A DNA stretch of 64,000 nucleotides from VAZQ01 sp963739385 (GCA_963739385.1 CAVUAI010000014.1:9054-73053); one strand, 5' to 3'; shown: positions 26,549-35,845, counted from the first letter of the stretch. The notes: generated from the sequence alone by a model not told the origin. Numbers and translations: made by a program.

Positions 26549-28084
26549 CGATCACCCTGCGGCCCGGTCGCGCGACCCTCGCCGATTGGCGCGCGGTGGC
26601 CGACGGCGCGGGCGTTTGCCTCGATCGCGCCGCGATACCGGCAATCGAGGCGGGGGCGCGCACGGTCGAGGCAATCGTCGCGCGCGGCGCGCCGGTCTAT
26701 GGCATCAATACTGGTTTCGGCAAGCTCGCGAGCGTGCGGATCGGGCCCGCGGACCTCGCGACCCTCCAACGCAATATCGTCCTCTCGCACGCGGCAGGCG
26801 TGGGCGAGCCGACGCGGGCATCGAACGTGCGGCTGATGATGGCGCTTAAGCTCGCGAGCCTCGGCCACGGCGCTTCCGGCGTGCGGGCGCAGACCGTCGC
26901 CATGCTGGAAGCCATGCTGGAGCGCGACGTCATTCCCGTGATCCCGGGACAGGGCTCGGTCGGGACGTCCGGCGATCTCGCTCCGCTTGCCCATCTCGCG
27001 GCGGCGATGCTCGGCGTCGGTCAAATCCGCTTCGCCGGAGAGACCGTGCCGGCGCAGGATGCGCTCGCGCGTGCGGGCCTCGCGCCAATCGTGTTTGGGC
27101 CCAAGGAAGGGCTCGCGCTTCTCAACGGCACCCAGTTTTCGACCGCGGAAGCATTGGCCAACCTGTTCGCCATCGAACGGGTGTTCCACGCGGCGCTCGT
27201 GACCGGCGCGCTCTCGACCGATGCGGCCAAAGGCTCCGATACGCCCTTCGATGCGCGCATTCACGCCCTGCGTGGCCACCACGGCCAGATCGAGGTCGCC
27301 GCCGCCTTGCGCGCACTGATGGCCGGCAGCTCGATCCGCGCCTCGCATCTGGTCAACGACGACCGCGTGCAGGATCCTTATTGCCTGCGCTGCCAGCCGC
27401 AGGTGATGGGCGCAGTGCTCGGGCTCGCCCGGCAGGCGACGAGCACGCTGACAACGGAGGCGAACGGCGTCTCCGACAACCCGCTCATCTTCGCCGAGAC
27501 CGGCGAGGCGCTGTCCGGCGGCAACTTTCACGGCGAGCCGGTGGCCTTCGCCGCCGACACGCTGGCGATGGCGACCTGCGAGATCGGCTCGCTCGCCGAG
27601 CGGCGCATCGCCATGCTCATCGACCCCGCGCTGTCGGGCCTGCCGGCCTTCCTCACGCCGCGGCCCGGTCTCAATTCGGGACTGATGCTGGCGCAGGTGA
27701 CGGCGGCGGCACTGGTTTCCGAGAACAAGCAGCGGGCGCATCCCGCGAGCGTCGAATTCGATCCCGACCTGCGCCAACCAGGAGGACCATGTGGCGATGT
27801 CGGCGCACGGCGCACGCCGGCTCGCGGCCATGGCGGAGAATGTTGCCCACGTCGTTGCGATCGAGCTCATCGCCGCCGCACAGGGCTGCGACTTCCATGC
27901 GCCGCTGACCTCGAGCGCGCCGCTCGAGCGGGTGCGGGCGCTGCTCCGCGCCCGCGTCGCGCGGCTCGACCACGACCGCTACCTCGCCCCCGACATCGCG
28001 GCTGCGGCCGATCTCGTGCGTTCCGGCGCGCTCGTCGCCGCAGCCGACGTGATGCTGCCCGGCTTTGAAGGATCGCCCGCATGA
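26545..28084 (+). pseudogene. hutH: histidine ammonia-lyase HutH, frame broken by one base
   Basis: HutH deaminates histidine to urocanate. The N-terminal 400 residues and the C-terminal 110 residues lie in different frames. The break is at 27755-27756, where an extra A turns GTCGATTCG into GTCGAATTCG. Removing it restores HPASVDSIPTCANQEDHV and a full protein of about 512 residues, the family length. The MIO cofactor motif reads VGTSGDLAPLAH: Thr-Ser-Gly in place of the usual Ala-Ser-Gly. The NGTQFSTAEAL segment and the substrate Tyr loop (PVYGINTGFG) are intact. Overlaps hutI and hutG by four bases each. Sequence error or recent mutation cannot be told apart here. Confidence 0.9.
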
Positions 28085-28878
28085 CCGAGGCCTGGCTGAC
28101 CGTGACGCAGGGCGACGCGCCGCTGCTCGTCTCCTTCCCGCATACCGGCCTCGATGTCCCCGCCGAGTGCGCTGCGAACCTGGTATCGCTGCCGCTCGCC
28201 CGTCATGACGCCGACCGTCACATCGACAGGCTCTACGCGTTCGCCGCCGAGCTCGGCGCGACGACCGTGCACACCGCGTTGTCGCGCACGGTGATTGACG
28301 TCAACCGCGATCCCTCCGGCGCATCGCTCTACCCCGGGCAGACGACCACAGGCCTGGTGCCGACGGAAACCTTCGACGGCGAAGCGCTCTACCGCGATGG
28401 CCTGGTTCCTGCGCCGGACGAGATCGAGCGGCGCAAGGCACGTTATTTTGCGCCCTACCATGCCGCGCTCACCAACGAGCTCGAACGGTTGCGCGCCCGA
28501 CATCCACGGGTCGTCTTGTACGACTGCCACTCCATCCGCTCGGTCATCCCGCGCCTCTTTCCCGGTGAATTGCCGGTGTTCAATATCGGCACCAACCGGA
28601 GCAGGAGCTGCGACCCGAGGCTGGAAGCTGCGGTCGCCCGCCGCTGCGCCGCGAGCGCATGGTCGCACGTGGTCAACGGCCGCTTCACGGGAGGATGGAT
28701 CACCCGCACCTATGGCCGGCCCGCCGAAGGGGTCCATGCCTTGCAGATGGAGCTCGCGATGCGCAGCTACCTGCCGAACGAGAGCGATCCGCCGCCTTGG
28801 GACCCCGATTTCGCCAAGCCGATCCAACGGACATTGCGCGCCGTGCTCGAAGACTGCCTCGCCTTTGCAGGCGGCTGA
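28081..28878 (+). CDS. hutG: N-formylglutamate deformylase
   Basis: A 265-residue enzyme that hydrolyses N-formyl-L-glutamate to glutamate and formate, the last step of the five-step histidine route. Family motifs are VSFPHTGLDVP near the N-terminus, DADRHIDRLYAF, SRTVIDVNRDPSG, LYDCHSIRSVIPRLFPGELP and GRFTGGWITRTYG. Its presence with HutF shows the deiminase-deformylase branch rather than direct HutG formiminase cleavage. The ATG overlaps the hutH stop by four bases; hutU follows 32 bp after its end. Confidence 0.95.
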   Translation: MTEAWLTVTQGDAPLLVSFPHTGLDVPAECAANLVSLPLARHDADRHIDRLYAFAAELGATTVHTALSRTVIDVNRDPSGASLYPGQTTTGLVPTETFDGEALYRDGLVPAPDEIERRKARYFAPYHAALTNELERLRARHPRVVLYDCHSIRSVIPRLFPGELPVFNIGTNRSRSCDPRLEAAVARRCAASAWSHVVNGRFTGGWITRTYGRPAEGVHALQMELAMRSYLPNESDPPPWDPDFAKPIQRTLRAVLEDCLAFAGG

Positions 28879-28910
28879 CGGTGGATCCAGTCAACAGGTC
28901 GGAGAGAGAG

Positions 28911-30578
28911 ATGCCGACTCGCCTCGACAATGCCCGCGTCATTCGCGCGCCGCGCGGCCAGACTCTGTCCGCCAAGAGCTGGCTGACGGAAGCGCCGCTG
29001 CGCATGCTGATGAACAACCTCGATCCCGACGTGGCGGAGAACCCGCACGAGCTGGTCGTCTATGGCGGTGCGGGACGTGCCGCGCGCGACTGGGAGAGTT
29101 TCGATCGCATCGTCGCGGCGCTGCGTGAGCTCGAGGGCGATGAGACGCTGTGCGTACAGTCCGGAAAGCCCGTCGGCGTGTTTCGCACCCACGCCGACGC
29201 ACCGCGCGTCCTGATCGCGAATTCGAATCTGGTGCCGCACTGGGCAACGCTCGATCATTTCAATGAGCTCGATCGCAAAGGCCTGATGATGTACGGCCAG
29301 ATGACCGCGGGCTCCTGGATCTATATCGGCTCCCAGGGCATCGTGCAGGGCACGTTCGAGACCTTCGCCGAGCTGTTGCGGCGCCACTACGGCGGCAGCC
29401 TCGCCGGCAAATGGATCGTCACCGCCGGTCTTGGCGGCATGGGCGGCGCGCAGCCGCTAGCCGCCACCATGGCCGGCGCGTCGCTGCTGGCGATCGAGTG
29501 CCAGCCTTCGCGCATCGAGATGCGGCTCAAGACCGGATATCTCGACGCGCAGGCGACCGATCTCGACGAGGCGCTGGCGATGATCGAGCGTGCCAACCGC
29601 GCGCGCAAGCCGGTCTCGGTCGGCGTGCTCGGCAACGCCGCGGAGCTGTTGCCCGAACTGGTCCGGCGCGGCGTGAAACCCGATGCGGTGACCGACCAGA
29701 CTTCGGCGCACGATCCAATCAACGGCTATCTCCCCGCGGGTTGGACGGTCGCGGAATGGGAGGAACGGCGCGCGCGCGATGCCAAGGGGGTCGAGCGCGC
29801 GGCGAAGCAATCCATGGCCGTACACGTGCGCGCCATGCTCGAGTTCTGGCGCCGCGGCGTGCCCACGTTCGATTACGGCAACAACATCCGCCAGATGGCG
29901 AAGGAGGCGGGCGTGACCGAAGCCTTCGACTTTCCCGGTTTCGTGCCCGCCTATATCCGCCCGCTGTTCTGCCGCGGGATCGGCCCGTTCCGCTGGGCTG
30001 CACTCTCCGGCGATCCCGAGGACATCTTTCGCACCGACGCCAAGGTCAAGGAGCTGATGCCGAATGACGCGCATCTGCACCAATGGCTCGACATGGCGAA
30101 GTCGCGCATCAAATTCCAGGGCTTGCCGGCACGCATCTGCTGGGTCGGGCTGGGCGACCGCCATCGCCTCGGGCTCGCCTTCAACGCCATGGTCGCAAGC
30201 GGCGAGCTCTCTGCGCCCATCGTGATCGGTCGCGATCATCTTGATTCCGGCTCGGTGGCAAGCCCCAATCGCGAAACCGAAGGCATGCAGGACGGCTCCG
30301 ATGCGGTATCGGACTGGCCATTGATCAATGCCCTGCTCAACTGCGCCTCGGGCGCCACCTGGGTCTCGTTCCACCATGGCGGCGGGGTCGGCATCGGTTT
30401 CTCGCAGCATGCCGGGATGGTCGTCGTGTGCGATGGCACGCCGCAAGCGGTGCGCCGGATCGAGCGGGTGTTGTGGAACGACCCCGCGTCCGGCGTGATG
30501 CGTCACGCCGACGCCGGCTACGAGGATGCCATCGCCTGCGCGCGCGAGCACAGGCTCAAGCTGCCGAGCTTGCCGTGA
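28911..30578 (+). CDS. hutU: urocanate hydratase
   Basis: A 555-residue enzyme that hydrates urocanate to imidazolone propionate with tightly bound NAD+ as electrophile, step two of histidine breakdown. Features are ENPHELVVYGGAGRAARDW, the NAD-binding GLGGMGGAQPLA, the DQTSAHDPINGYLP loop, the active-site Cys region IRPLFCRGIGPFRW and the HHGGGVGIGFSQHAG motif. The ATG at 28911 has GGAGAGAG immediately upstream, better than the open frame start at 28659 inside hutG. Last gene of hutI-hutH-hutG-hutU and convergent with the ABC transporter genes. Confidence 0.97.
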   Translation: MPTRLDNARVIRAPRGQTLSAKSWLTEAPLRMLMNNLDPDVAENPHELVVYGGAGRAARDWESFDRIVAALRELEGDETLCVQSGKPVGVFRTHADAPRVLIANSNLVPHWATLDHFNELDRKGLMMYGQMTAGSWIYIGSQGIVQGTFETFAELLRRHYGGSLAGKWIVTAGLGGMGGAQPLAATMAGASLLAIECQPSRIEMRLKTGYLDAQATDLDEALAMIERANRARKPVSVGVLGNAAELLPELVRRGVKPDAVTDQTSAHDPINGYLPAGWTVAEWEERRARDAKGVERAAKQSMAVHVRAMLEFWRRGVPTFDYGNNIRQMAKEAGVTEAFDFPGFVPAYIRPLFCRGIGPFRWAALSGDPEDIFRTDAKVKELMPNDAHLHQWLDMAKSRIKFQGLPARICWVGLGDRHRLGLAFNAMVASGELSAPIVIGRDHLDSGSVASPNRETEGMQDGSDAVSDWPLINALLNCASGATWVSFHHGGGVGIGFSQHAGMVVVCDGTPQAVRRIERVLWNDPASGVMRHADAGYEDAIACAREHRLKLPSLP

Positions 30579-30668
30579 CCGTCCTGCCGAACGGCGGGCG
30601 ACGTGCGCCGCACGATGCAACGTCCGCTCGATGTCATGTCCGCGCCAGCGGGCATCCGCTAACCACAA

Positions 30669-31466
30669 CTACGTCGCGCTTGCCGCGATTTCCGCAGCGA
30701 GCACCGCTTCGGCGCGGATCTCCTCGGTCAGCCGCGCCTTGAGCGCGGAGAATTCCGAGCTGGTCTTGACGGTGTAGTGGCGCGGATGGGGCAGATCGAC
30801 CGCGACCTCGGCCTTGATCCGACCGGGCCGCGCCGTCATGACCAGCACGCGCGAGCCGAGGAAGATTGCCTCCTCGATGTCGTGCGTCACGAACAGCACG
30901 GTCTTGCGTTCGCGCTCCCAGATGTCGAGCAAAAGCTCCTGCATCAGGCCGCGGGTCTGGTTGTCGAGCGCGCCGAACGGCTCGTCGAGCAGCAGGATCT
31001 CGGGATCGTTGGCGAGGGCGCGCGCGATGGCAGTGCGCTGCTGCATCCCGCCGGACAATTGCTTGGGGTAATGGTGCTCGAAGCCGGTGAGACCGATGCG
31101 CGCCAGCCACGCGAGCACGGCTTCGCTGCGCCGTTCGCGGGCCACGCCTTTCTCGCGTAAGCCGAAGGCGATGTTGTCGGCGACCGTCAGCCACGGGAAA
31201 AGCGTATAGGACTGGAACACCATGCCGCGGTCGGCGCCGGGCTCGGTCACCTCCCGGCCGTTGAGGATGATCCGGCCGGTGGTCGGCCGATCGAGGCCGG
31301 CGACCAGGCGCAGCAGTGTGGACTTGCCGCAGCCGGACGGCCCGAGGATGGTGACGAAGTCGTTGTCGGGGATCTGGAAACTCGTGGGCTCGAGCGCGCG
31401 CGTCGGTTTCCCGCGGCGCACCGCGGGAAAAATGCGCGAGACGTTCTCGATCACGAGCTTGCTCAC
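30669..31466 (-). CDS. ABC transporter ATP-binding protein, nitrate/sulfonate/taurine type
   Basis: A 265-residue ATPase. Walker A is GPSGCGKST, the Q-loop segment MVFQSYTLFPWLTV, signature LSGGMQQRTAIARAL, Walker B ILLLDEPFGALD, and THD switch His. The SYTLFPWLTV segment is typical of the taurine/nitrate/thiamine-precursor group. I chose a GTG at 31466, which overlaps the permease stop by four bases (GTGA) and has GGAG about eleven bases upstream; the frame is open to 31877 only as an antisense-like extension inside the permease. Works with the permease and the NMT1-like binding protein upstream. Confidence 0.9.
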   Translation of the reverse strand: MSKLVIENVSRIFPAVRRGKPTRALEPTSFQIPDNDFVTILGPSGCGKSTLLRLVAGLDRPTTGRIILNGREVTEPGADRGMVFQSYTLFPWLTVADNIAFGLREKGVARERRSEAVLAWLARIGLTGFEHHYPKQLSGGMQQRTAIARALANDPEILLLDEPFGALDNQTRGLMQELLLDIWERERKTVLFVTHDIEEAIFLGSRVLVMTARPGRIKAEVAVDLPHPRHYTVKTSSEFSALKARLTEEIRAEAVLAAEIAASAT

Positions 31467-32236
31467 GCCAGGCTCCAGGGAAAAAGCCGCCGGTTTGCCC
31501 ACTTGAACAGGAAGTCGGAGATCAATCCGATCACGCCGATCACGATGATGCCGAAAATGATCTGTCCGGTGGCGAGCAGCGCCTGACTGTCGGTGATCAT
31601 GTGACCGATGCCGGAGGACGAGCCGATCAGCTCGGCAACGATCACGTAAGTCCATGCCCATCCGAGCACGAGCCGCAGGATCTCCGCAATCTCGGGAGCG
31701 GAGGCCGGAATCAATACACGGCCGACGATGCCGCGGTCGCGCGCGCCGAGCGTCAACGCGGCCTCGACCAGGTCGCGGCGCACGCTGGCAACTGCCAGCG
31801 CCACCATCAGCACCAGCTGGAACACGGCGCCGATGAAGATGACCAGAAGCTTTTGCAGCTCGCCGATTCCCGCCCACAGGATCAACAGCGGAATGAAGGC
31901 GGATGCCGGCAAGTAGCGGGCGAACGAGACGAAGGGTTCGAGGAAAGCCTCAATCGGCTTGTAGGCGCCCATCAGGATGCCGAGCGGCACGGCGAGCAGC
32001 GCCGCCAGCACAAATCCGCCCACGACACGCCAGATCGTAATGCCGATGTCGCCAAGGAAGCCGTGCCTGGTCAGGAGGGTGTAACCCTCCTCGATCATCG
32101 TGAGCGGATCGGCCAGAAAGGTCTTGGAGACGTGGCCGCCAAGCGTGACGTAAGCCCAGGCGGCGAAGAACAGAACGAAGAACAGGATTCCGAGCGCAAC
32201 GCGGGTCGCGTTCGAGATCGGCGCGAGGGGCTTCAT
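31463..32236 (-). CDS. ABC transporter permease, nitrate/sulfonate/taurine type
   Basis: A 257-residue inner-membrane permease with about six spans and the EAA loop in EAALTLGARDRGIVGRVLIPASAPEI, the contact point for the ATPase. The middle ARYLPASAFIPLLILWAGIGE segment is common in the taurine and aliphatic sulfonate group. I chose the ATG at 32236; a TTG at 32263 is the track's longer alternative. Substrate is not predictable. It is coupled by overlap to the ATPase gene and lies 147 bp after the binding-protein gene. Confidence 0.88.
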   Translation of the reverse strand: MKPLAPISNATRVALGILFFVLFFAAWAYVTLGGHVSKTFLADPLTMIEEGYTLLTRHGFLGDIGITIWRVVGGFVLAALLAVPLGILMGAYKPIEAFLEPFVSFARYLPASAFIPLLILWAGIGELQKLLVIFIGAVFQLVLMVALAVASVRRDLVEAALTLGARDRGIVGRVLIPASAPEIAEILRLVLGWAWTYVIVAELIGSSSGIGHMITDSQALLATGQIIFGIIVIGVIGLISDFLFKWANRRLFPWSLA

Positions 32237-32383
32237 GCCGCCGCCATCGGATGATCCAGTCAATCGGGCGGCAAAAGCGTGCCGTTATTCCGTGCGGGGC
32301 GCAACGCCGCAATGGCGGCGAGCCCGCTTGCACCAAGGCCACGGCGCCGGAGGCTGCGCCTAAAAGGCGACCCTCGCACGCCC

Positions 32384-33331
32384 TCATTGAATGAACCGCG
32401 TGTCGGCAAGCTTCGACAGGTCGGGACTCTGCTTGATGATGCCGATCTCGAGCAGCAGGTCGGCCGCCTCTTTCGAGAACGTGTTGAAGTCGCCGGTGAA
32501 GAAGGTCTTGTTGGCGGCCTGATCCTGCCAGCGCAGGTATTTCGCGGAATTTCCGAACTGCTCGCCGGACTGCTTCACGTCCGCGCCCATGATCTCGTAG
32601 GCTTTGCCCGGGTCGTTCTTGATCATGTCGACGGCTTCGAAATAGCTCTTGACCAGCGCCTTCACGGCCCCCTCGTTCTCGGCGATGAACTTGGGCGTGC
32701 AGCCGAAGGTGTCCATCACCATCGGATAGTCGAGGGTGGTGGCGATGATCTTGCCCGCCTCCGGCTTCGCGCGTACGGCCGAGAGGTACGGCTCGTAAGT
32801 CATAGCGACGTCGTTCTGGCCGGCGATGAAGGCTTGCGCAGCAGGCGCGGGCTCCATGTTGACGACGGTCACGTCTTTCACGGTGAGACCGTTCTTCTTG
32901 AGGAACCAGGCCAGCGTGAAGTAGGGGGCGGTGCCAGGCGTCGAAGCCGCAACGGTCTTGCCCTTGACGTCCTTGATGCTCGCGATGTTGTTGCGCACGG
33001 CCATGCCGTCGGCGCCGTACGACTTGTCCATCTGGAACAGCTGCGTCGTGGGTACGCCGTTGGCGTTCCACACGATCCAGGTCTCGACCGTGGTGGCCGC
33101 GCACTGGATGTCGCCCGAGGCGATGGCCAGATGCCGGCTCGCCTGCGGAATCTTCTTGAGGGTGACGTCGAGACCGTTCTTGGCAAAGATGCCGGCCTCC
33201 TTGGCAAGCGTGAGCGGCGCAAATCCTGTCCAGCCGGATATTCCGATCGCAACTTTCGTCCCCTGGGCGACCGCCGGCGTCGCCATGAAAGACGCGGCGG
33301 CGACAGCCGCAACGATCCTGATCGATGTCAT
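32384..33331 (-). CDS. ABC transporter substrate-binding protein, NMT1/taurine type
   Basis: A 315-residue periplasmic binding protein. The signal peptide ends near ATPAVAQG. The mature part starts KVAIGISGWTGFAPLTLAKEAGIFAKNGLDV, the pattern of NMT1/THI5 and sulfonate binding proteins, with GKTVAASTPGTAPYFTLAWFLKKNGL forming the ligand pocket region. The likely ligand is a small organic compound such as a sulfonate, nitrate analogue or pyrimidine, but I cannot choose. ATGs at 33331, 33343 and 33367 are in frame; 33331 has GGAG at the best distance. First gene of this importer operon. Confidence 0.88.
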   Translation of the reverse strand: MTSIRIVAAVAAASFMATPAVAQGTKVAIGISGWTGFAPLTLAKEAGIFAKNGLDVTLKKIPQASRHLAIASGDIQCAATTVETWIVWNANGVPTTQLFQMDKSYGADGMAVRNNIASIKDVKGKTVAASTPGTAPYFTLAWFLKKNGLTVKDVTVVNMEPAPAAQAFIAGQNDVAMTYEPYLSAVRAKPEAGKIIATTLDYPMVMDTFGCTPKFIAENEGAVKALVKSYFEAVDMIKNDPGKAYEIMGADVKQSGEQFGNSAKYLRWQDQAANKTFFTGDFNTFSKEAADLLLEIGIIKQSPDLSKLADTRFIQ

Positions 33332-33478
33332 GTTGCGCTCCATCCCGGAAGATTTTGCATAATTCATGCCAGCATGCCAACTCCGCCGAGTCAAATAGCT
33401 CAACGCAAAGGGCCGCCCCCGCCGGGAGCGGCCCCTGATCCCCAACTTATCTACGCCTGCGTCGGGCGTCGACGAGCC

Positions 33479-33892
33479 TTACCCGACGTAAGCGACGCGT
33501 TCCTGCGCCTCCGCCTCGGCCGCAGTCGTCGGCTGGGCGGGAAGCTGCAGCACCGTTGCCTCTTGCCCCTCAAGGAGATCGGTCAGGAGGACCGTCTGCC
33601 CGTCAGGAAATTCGAGGGCATCATGATGAACGCGCGGCTGGTCCTTGTTGACCTGGCGGAAGATCGCCGTCTGGTGGGCCATTCGACGCGAGCCCAAGCC
33701 AAGGAACCCGGATGCCGTACATGCGATCTCCCGGGAAAACGCAAGCTCCGTTCCGGGAAGTACGCAGACCGCGGTGGTGGCATCTTCCTGCGACGCAAAT
33801 CCACGCGTGCCGGTACCGAAGTTGCGCGTGGTCAGTTTGTCGCCGACTTTTGCAGCACGCGACTTCACATTGTGTAGGCTGTAGTCGCACAT
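33479..33892 (-). CDS. hypothetical protein conserved in Bradyrhizobium-like bacteria
   Basis: A 137-residue soluble protein beginning MCDYSLHNVKSRAAKVGDKL, an N-terminus I associate with uncharacterised Rhizobiales proteins. It has three cysteines in the first half (CDY, AVCV, IACT), an IFRQVNKDQPRVHHDALEFPDGQ segment with adjacent histidines, and an acidic, Ala/Glu-rich tail. No known domain or function. The ATG at 33892 has GAGGAG about ten bases upstream; upstream extension to 33946 is unlikely. It lies between the ABC importer and ccr on the same strand, about 109 bp from ccr. Confidence 0.7.
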   Translation of the reverse strand: MCDYSLHNVKSRAAKVGDKLTTRNFGTGTRGFASQEDATTAVCVLPGTELAFSREIACTASGFLGLGSRRMAHQTAIFRQVNKDQPRVHHDALEFPDGQTVLLTDLLEGQEATVLQLPAQPTTAAEAEAQERVAYVG

Positions 33893-34000
33893 GGTGAGGA
33901 CTCCTCTCTTCAAGGCCCCCCGCATCGCTTCCACTGCGCCATTCAAAGCAAGAAAGGTGCCATTCTTGTGGCAGACGGAAAAAAGCGTAGAGTAGAGCAG

Positions 34001-35284
34001 TTATGATTCTGCGCCCGCCTCGACGACATCGTCCAGGGTGCGCAATCCTGTGCGCGGCGCGTTGACCAGTACCGCCATGTTGCCCGGCGGGTGGCGGTTG
34101 GTGCGCATCAATTCGTGTGCATACGGAATCCTGGCCCAGGGAAACACCTCGCTCATGCAGGGATCAACGCGGCGGTCGAGCACGAACTGATTCGCCGCCG
34201 AGGCCTGCTTGAGATGAGCGAAGTGCGAGCCCTGCACGCGCTTTTGCCGCATCCACACATAGCGCGCGTCGAAGGTGATGTTGTAGCCGGAAGTGCCGGC
34301 GCAGAACACCACCATCCCGCCGCGCTTCACGACCAGGCAGGAGACCGGGAACGTCGCTTCGCCCGGATGCTCGAACACGATATCGACGTCGCGCTTGCCG
34401 GTGATGTCCCAGATCGCCTTGCCGAACTTGCGTGCCTCCTTGACCCAGGCATCGTATTCGGGCGTGCCGACTTTCGGCATCTGCCCCCAGCACGAGAAAT
34501 CCTTGCGGTTGATCACGCCCTTGGCGCCAAGCTGCATCACGTAGTCGCGTTTGCTTTCGTCGGAGATGATGCCGATGGCGTTGGCGCCGGAGGCGGCCGC
34601 GAGCTGCACGCCGAAGACTCCGAGACCGCCGGAAGCGCCCCACACCAGCACGTGGTCGCCGGGCTTCAAGGTGTGCGGGGAATGGCCATAGAGCATGCGA
34701 TAGGCGGTTGCGAGTGTAAGCGTGTAGCAGGCCGCCTCTTCCCAGGTGAGGTGGGCCGGCTTTTGCATGAGCTGGCGTGACTGCACGCGGCAGAACTGTG
34801 CGAAAGATCCGTCCGGCGTCTCGTAGCCCCAGATGCGCTGCGACGGCGACAGCAGCGGGTCGCCCCCGTTGCATTCCTCGTCGTCGCCGTCGTCCTGATT
34901 GCAGTGGACGATGACTTCGTCGCCCACCTTCCAACGGCGGACCTTGGAGCCGCACGCCCACACCACGCCGGATGCATCGGAGCCGGCGATGTGGAACGGA
35001 TTCTTGTGCACGTCGAGCGGCGAGATCGGGACGCCGAGGCCGGCCCACACGCCATTGTAGTTGACGCCGCCGGCCATCACGTAGACCAGCACCTCGTCCT
35101 CGCCGATCGGCCAGGTCGGCAGAACTTCGAGCTGCATCGATGTCTCGGGAGGACCGTGACGCTCCTTGCGGATCGCCCACGCCCGCATCTGCGCCGGCAC
35201 GTGGCCGAGTGGAGGAACCTCGCCGATCTCATAGAGATCCTTGAGCGCCGCCTGCGGCGGCTTCGTGATCACGACGGCCGGCAT
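34001..35284 (-). CDS. ccr: crotonyl-CoA carboxylase/reductase
   Basis: A 427-residue MDR-superfamily enzyme that reductively carboxylates crotonyl-CoA to (2S)-ethylmalonyl-CoA using NADPH and CO2, the key step of the ethylmalonyl-CoA pathway. The cofactor loop is VWGASGGLGVFG. Segments highly specific for Ccr are VIHCNQDDGDDEECNGGDP, QRIWGYETPDGSFAQFC, GVINRKDFSCWGQMP, KAIWDITGKRDVD, FEHPGEATFPVS and DPCMSEVFPWARIP. I chose the ATG at 35284 with GGAGAC just upstream; a longer start at 35311 adds nine residues. It is divergent from a small membrane protein, with meaA beyond. Confidence 0.96.
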   Translation of the reverse strand: MPAVVITKPPQAALKDLYEIGEVPPLGHVPAQMRAWAIRKERHGPPETSMQLEVLPTWPIGEDEVLVYVMAGGVNYNGVWAGLGVPISPLDVHKNPFHIAGSDASGVVWACGSKVRRWKVGDEVIVHCNQDDGDDEECNGGDPLLSPSQRIWGYETPDGSFAQFCRVQSRQLMQKPAHLTWEEAACYTLTLATAYRMLYGHSPHTLKPGDHVLVWGASGGLGVFGVQLAAASGANAIGIISDESKRDYVMQLGAKGVINRKDFSCWGQMPKVGTPEYDAWVKEARKFGKAIWDITGKRDVDIVFEHPGEATFPVSCLVVKRGGMVVFCAGTSGYNITFDARYVWMRQKRVQGSHFAHLKQASAANQFVLDRRVDPCMSEVFPWARIPYAHELMRTNRHPPGNMAVLVNAPRTGLRTLDDVVEAGAES

Positions 35285-35300
35285 GGCGTGTCTCCGCGAC

Positions 35301-35311
35301 TTGCTATGCAA
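35301..35311. promoter_or_regulatory. TTGC-N3-GCAA palindrome just upstream of ccr
   Basis: TTGCTATGCAA, 17 bp upstream of the ccr start and next to its ribosome site. A second palindrome of the same form, TTGCATCGCAA, lies at 35448-35458 near the small membrane-protein gene. Such TTGC/GCAA repeats resemble sites of short-chain-acid regulators (ScfR/PccR type), but the match is partial and could be chance. Confidence 0.3.
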
Positions 35312-35447
35312 AGCCCAGTCTGCCGCATTTCATGCTGCGCCGCAATATGGATGCCCGGCCACGCGATTGCCAGCCTATCGACACGCTTGGCGCGCCGTCG
35401 CTGCGCATTGGCTGACAGTCACCTGCGCTTGCGCTATGCTCCTTAAG

Positions 35448-35458
35448 TTGCATCGCAA
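35448..35458. promoter_or_regulatory. second TTGC-N3-GCAA palindrome in ccr/GlsB-like gap
   Basis: TTGCATCGCAA, 45 bp upstream of the GlsB-like GTG start and 147 bp from the first copy. Same arm sequence with a different centre. It also matches ten of twelve positions of the PhaR-type consensus on this strand, so the two ideas are not separable by eye. Confidence 0.25.
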
Positions 35459-35502
35459 ACATGGCGGGGAGCCTCGTGCCCCGTTGTTGGGGGAGGGACA
35501 TC

Positions 35503-35757
35503 GTGATTGGAATCGACAGCATCATCATCATGCTGATTGTCGGCGCGGTCGCCGGCTGGCTGGCCGGGCAGATCGTGCGCGGTTTTGGATTTGGGCTCCT
35601 CTGGAACATCGTCATCGGCATCGTGGGCGCCTTCATCGGCGTCTGGTTGCTGCGCCAATTGGGCTTCCTGCCGTTTGCAGGATTCATCGGTTCGATCGTC
35701 AACGCGACCATCGGCGCCGTCATTTTGCTGGTCATCGTCGGCTTTATCCGACGCTAG
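35503..35757 (+). CDS. GlsB/YeaQ/YmgE family small membrane protein
   Basis: An 84-residue protein with three hydrophobic segments and glycine-rich helices: MIGIDSIIIMLIVGAVAGWLAGQI, then WNIVIGIVGAFIGVWLL, then IGSIVNATIGAVILLVIVGFI. This is the transglycosylase-associated / GlsB-YeaQ family, linked to stress responses in several bacteria; mechanism unknown. I chose a GTG at 35503 because GGGAGGG lies six bases upstream, giving exactly the family length; the ATG at 35461 would add a polar extension. It sits between divergent ccr and co-directional meaA. Confidence 0.88.
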   Translation: MIGIDSIIIMLIVGAVAGWLAGQIVRGFGFGLLWNIVIGIVGAFIGVWLLRQLGFLPFAGFIGSIVNATIGAVILLVIVGFIRR

Positions 35758-35813
35758 CCCGGCGCGGCGGCCCGATTTGGTCGCCGGCTGCGGGGCAACC
35801 TTAGAACCACGCG

Positions 35814-35845
35814 CCGCGGGTCCGTGTTGAAGGGCGGACCCGCGG
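35814..35845. terminator. 11-bp perfect hairpin between GlsB-like gene and meaA
   Basis: Arms CCGCGGGTCCG (35814-35824) and CGGACCCGCGG (35835-35845) pair perfectly around a 10-base loop. No T-run follows, so it would be a weak or factor-dependent terminator for the upstream gene, or a 5' stabilising structure for meaA. Confidence 0.5.
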
